Source: Candidatus Pseudobacter hemicellulosilyticus | Lineage (GTDB): Bacteria; Bacteroidota; Bacteroidia; Chitinophagales; Chitinophagaceae | Assembly (NCBI GenBank): GCA_029202545.1 | Contig: CP119311.1 | Coordinates: forward strand, 4,402,001 to 4,466,000 | Direction of reading: 5' to 3' | Length of the DNA: 64,000 nucleotides | Shown: positions 62,419-64,000 of the stretch, piece by piece | Position numbering within the stretch: position 1 is the stretch's first letter | How the letters are laid out: each line of letters opens with the position of its first letter | Position numbers and translations under genes: made by a program | Notes under the pieces: model-generated | What the model was told of the DNA's origin: nothing | The model's database searches: none | Seen by the model: only the letters and a program-made list of their open reading frames with translations

Positions 62419-63676
62419 ACTATTGATCTGTTCATTCACTGCGCTGCTCAGTACAACGATTGCCACCCATAGCAGTGCGCAGGCGCCCGCACAGTCGCCA
62501 CCGAAGAAAGAGGAATTGCTGGAAGCTATCAACGGCTGTGCCCGTTATGTAGCTGATGTGATCCTTGATGAGGAAGGGAAATCGCGCTGCGATTATAACC
62601 TCACCGAAGGCAAATGGTTTGAATACGAGATCCCCTGGCATACCGGTCAGGCCGTGTATAGCCTGCTGGCCGCTTATAAGGCCACTGGCAAACAGGAATG
62701 GCTGACGGCGGCTAAAAGGGGAGGCGACTGGTGGATCAGCATGGAGATCAAAGACCATCCCAAGCTCAAAGGCATGGTGGCCGCCAGCCATGGTGATGTG
62801 ATCGGTGGAGAGAACTATGTCTTCGCCACCGTATCCGATGGCACCCCTGGCATCTATGAGCTGTCGCGCGTCACCAAAGACAAAAAGTATGCACAGGTAG
62901 CTACCAACGCCGCCCGCTGGATGATGAAGAACATGTACTATCCCGAAAAAGGAGTTTGCTATGATGTGGTGGACGCAAAGACCGGCGAAGTGCAGAAAGA
63001 GAAAAGTCCTTTCTGGGAAGTACAGGGGAAAAAAGACCAGCAGCTTTTTGATGTGTCCCGGCCCAATACGGAAGGCTGGCTCTTTAAAGATGCGTATGAG
63101 TTCTCGGGCGATAAAGCTTTCAAAGATGCTTTCCTGGTACTCTGCAACAGCCTCGTGGACCTGCAGGGGCCTGAAGGATTATGGATGATGTTCATGCCCA
63201 ATACAGCGGCAGTGCAGTCGTTCCATCCCCGCTTCAACCTCTGGTATGCAGAGTCGCTGCTGGAAGCCTATGATATGACCAAAGACAAAAAATACCTGGA
63301 GTCCGCCGCCAAAGTGGCCCGGGTGCATGCCCATGCGCAGCAGAAGGACGGCACCCTGTTCTATGAGCATTTCCTGAACGGCCAGGCGCCGGATGAGGGC
63401 TCTATCTGCGGCTCCGGCGTAGCGTTCTCCGGTATTCTCTGGATGCGACTGGCTAAATATGGTTACACGGAATTCAATGATAATATTGAAAGATCGGCCC
63501 GCTGGCTGGTGCGCAACCGCTATGCAGCAGATCATCCTGATCCCAACCTGCGCGGTGGCGTCATTGAGACCAGGGCCCGTTCCAAGAAAGGAAAGATCTG
63601 GCTGGTGAACCGGGACATTGCTACTTCATTCGGGATCCGTTTTCTGGTAGATTATCTACATTATAAATACAACTAA
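62405..63676 (+). CDS. Six-hairpin glycosidase-like protein (alpha/alpha barrel), exported
   Basis: 423 residues, signal peptide 1-25 (ends HSSAQ). Paired helical repeats WFEYEIPWHTGQAVYSLLAAY, YAQVATNAARWMMKNMYY, FNLWYAESLLEAYDMTKDKKYLESAAKVARVHA and CGSGVAFSGILWMRLAKYG are those of six-hairpin glycosidases such as unsaturated glucuronyl hydrolases (GH88/GH105). The active site is not certain by eye. It could also be another alpha/alpha-barrel enzyme. Its start overlaps the GH20-like gene by 14 bases, so it is translationally coupled. Confidence 0.75.
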   Translation: MMRSKLLICSFTALLSTTIATHSSAQAPAQSPPKKEELLEAINGCARYVADVILDEEGKSRCDYNLTEGKWFEYEIPWHTGQAVYSLLAAYKATGKQEWLTAAKRGGDWWISMEIKDHPKLKGMVAASHGDVIGGENYVFATVSDGTPGIYELSRVTKDKKYAQVATNAARWMMKNMYYPEKGVCYDVVDAKTGEVQKEKSPFWEVQGKKDQQLFDVSRPNTEGWLFKDAYEFSGDKAFKDAFLVLCNSLVDLQGPEGLWMMFMPNTAAVQSFHPRFNLWYAESLLEAYDMTKDKKYLESAAKVARVHAHAQQKDGTLFYEHFLNGQAPDEGSICGSGVAFSGILWMRLAKYGYTEFNDNIERSARWLVRNRYAADHPDPNLRGGVIETRARSKKGKIWLVNRDIATSFGIRFLVDYLHYKYN

Positions 63677-63687
63677 AACTACTGCAA

Positions 63688-63747
63688 ATGACAACCAGAA
63701 CCAAACTGCCACTCCATTTTTCAACGATAAAAACGCTGCCATTATGA
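63688..63747 (+). CDS. Possible 19-residue upstream ORF ahead of SusC
   Basis: ATG at 63688 opens 19 codons and its TGA overlaps the ATG at 63744 in ATGA fashion, the coupling pattern used elsewhere in this window. The peptide (MTTRTKLPLHFSTIKTLPL) has no known family. It may be a translational leader or chance. Confidence 0.3.
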   Translation: MTTRTKLPLHFSTIKTLPL

Positions 63748-64000
63748 ATCGATCAACTTGCTTAACCCTCAGCCGGAGACTGTACCTGGTATTGTTCTTC
63801 CTCTGTGCCTTTGGCCCTTTTGCGGTTGCCCAGAGCGGCGCCGGCATCATCAGCGGCCGCGTAACCGATATTGATGGCACGCCATTGCCCGGGGCTTCCG
63901 TCCAACTGAAAGGGACCAGCACAGGCGTGGCTTCCAATCAGACGGGTAACTATTCCTTTTTCGGGCTCAATGCCGGAAAGCACAACATTGTTGTGAGCTA
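63744..64000 (+). CDS. SusC-family TonB-linked receptor, 5' part (continues beyond window)
   Basis: Only the first 85 residues are seen. A signal peptide (RRLYLVLFFLCAFGPFAVAQ) is followed by ISGRVTDIDGTPLPGASVQLKGTSTG and the NYSFFGLNAGKHNIVVS strand, the carboxypeptidase-regulatory-like domain that opens SusC proteins. No STN domain is present before it, unlike the SusC at 39640. The plug, barrel and probably SusD follow outside the window. It completes the glycan-utilisation locus that starts at 57233. Confidence 0.85.
   Translation, partial: MNRSTCLTLSRRLYLVLFFLCAFGPFAVAQSGAGIISGRVTDIDGTPLPGASVQLKGTSTGVASNQTGNYSFFGLNAGKHNIVVS

Overview
The window looks like a chromosome segment of a Bacteroidetes bacterium, most likely family Chitinophagaceae. 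The signs are SusC/SusD pairs, a FecR/ECF-sigma surface-signalling pair, a very large secreted protein with a gliding-motility-type C-terminus (type IX secretion), promoters of the Bacteroidetes type (TTTG, about 19 bases, TAnnTTTG), weak Shine-Dalgarno use, and MqnA of the futalosine menaquinone route. Most genes are GC-moderate. Several short patches are clearly AT-richer and carry the accessory genes.

Layout. 1-6245: housekeeping genes (mutarotase-like protein, prfC, a small coiled-coil protein, a GNAT enzyme, purB, mqnA), separated by strong terminators. 6246-9674: a giant adhesin-like secreted protein. 9822-24355: a surface-polysaccharide region. A Wzx-type flippase on the minus strand diverges from a tight eight-gene plus-strand operon (rfbF, rfbG, 3,5-epimerase, C-methyltransferase, SDR, CmcI-type methyltransferase, two GT2 enzymes). 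This converges on a four-gene minus-strand operon (GT4, YfhO, SDR, GT4). The sugar genes together predict a CDP-linked 6-deoxy, C-methyl-branched hexose. 24494-29682: membrane proteins (YhhQ-type queuosine-precursor transporter, PrsW), GNAT, and a peptidase/propeller/barrel fusion. 29734-30576: an AT-rich Shedu-like nuclease gene. 30710-37655: valS, a previously unlisted 36-residue membrane peptide gene, an exonuclease/GIY-YIG fusion, an esterase, and the N-degron pair aat/clpS. 37990-45014: sigma/FecR/SusC/SusD on the minus strand with no enzymes attached.

46417-49256: tRNA-Val(TAC) and a small island bounded by a second, degenerate copy of the tRNA 3' end and terminator. The island holds one cargo gene, rhuM, and a complete ISL3-like insertion sequence with near-matching inverted ends and a perfect 8-bp target duplication. 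49315-54908: SUKH protein, FKBP lipoprotein, a large secreted protein with an internal duplication, a candidate small RNA and a solo HD alarmone hydrolase.

55055-64000: a LacI-type regulator, then 1.1 kb of non-coding DNA with a 179-bp tandem triplication, two GTACGTAC-centred palindromes and a large hairpin, and then a glycan-utilisation operon (sugar isomerase-like, GH28, GH20-like, six-hairpin glycosidase, start of a SusC). The regulator and the palindromes plausibly control this operon.

The most unusual signals are the dispersed GGGACGAACC motif and its 179-bp tandem array, the RhuM mini-island at tRNA-Val, the AT-rich Shedu-like gene, and the cluster of regulatory palindromes before the glycan operon. 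All functional calls come from reading motifs by eye, and no database search was run.
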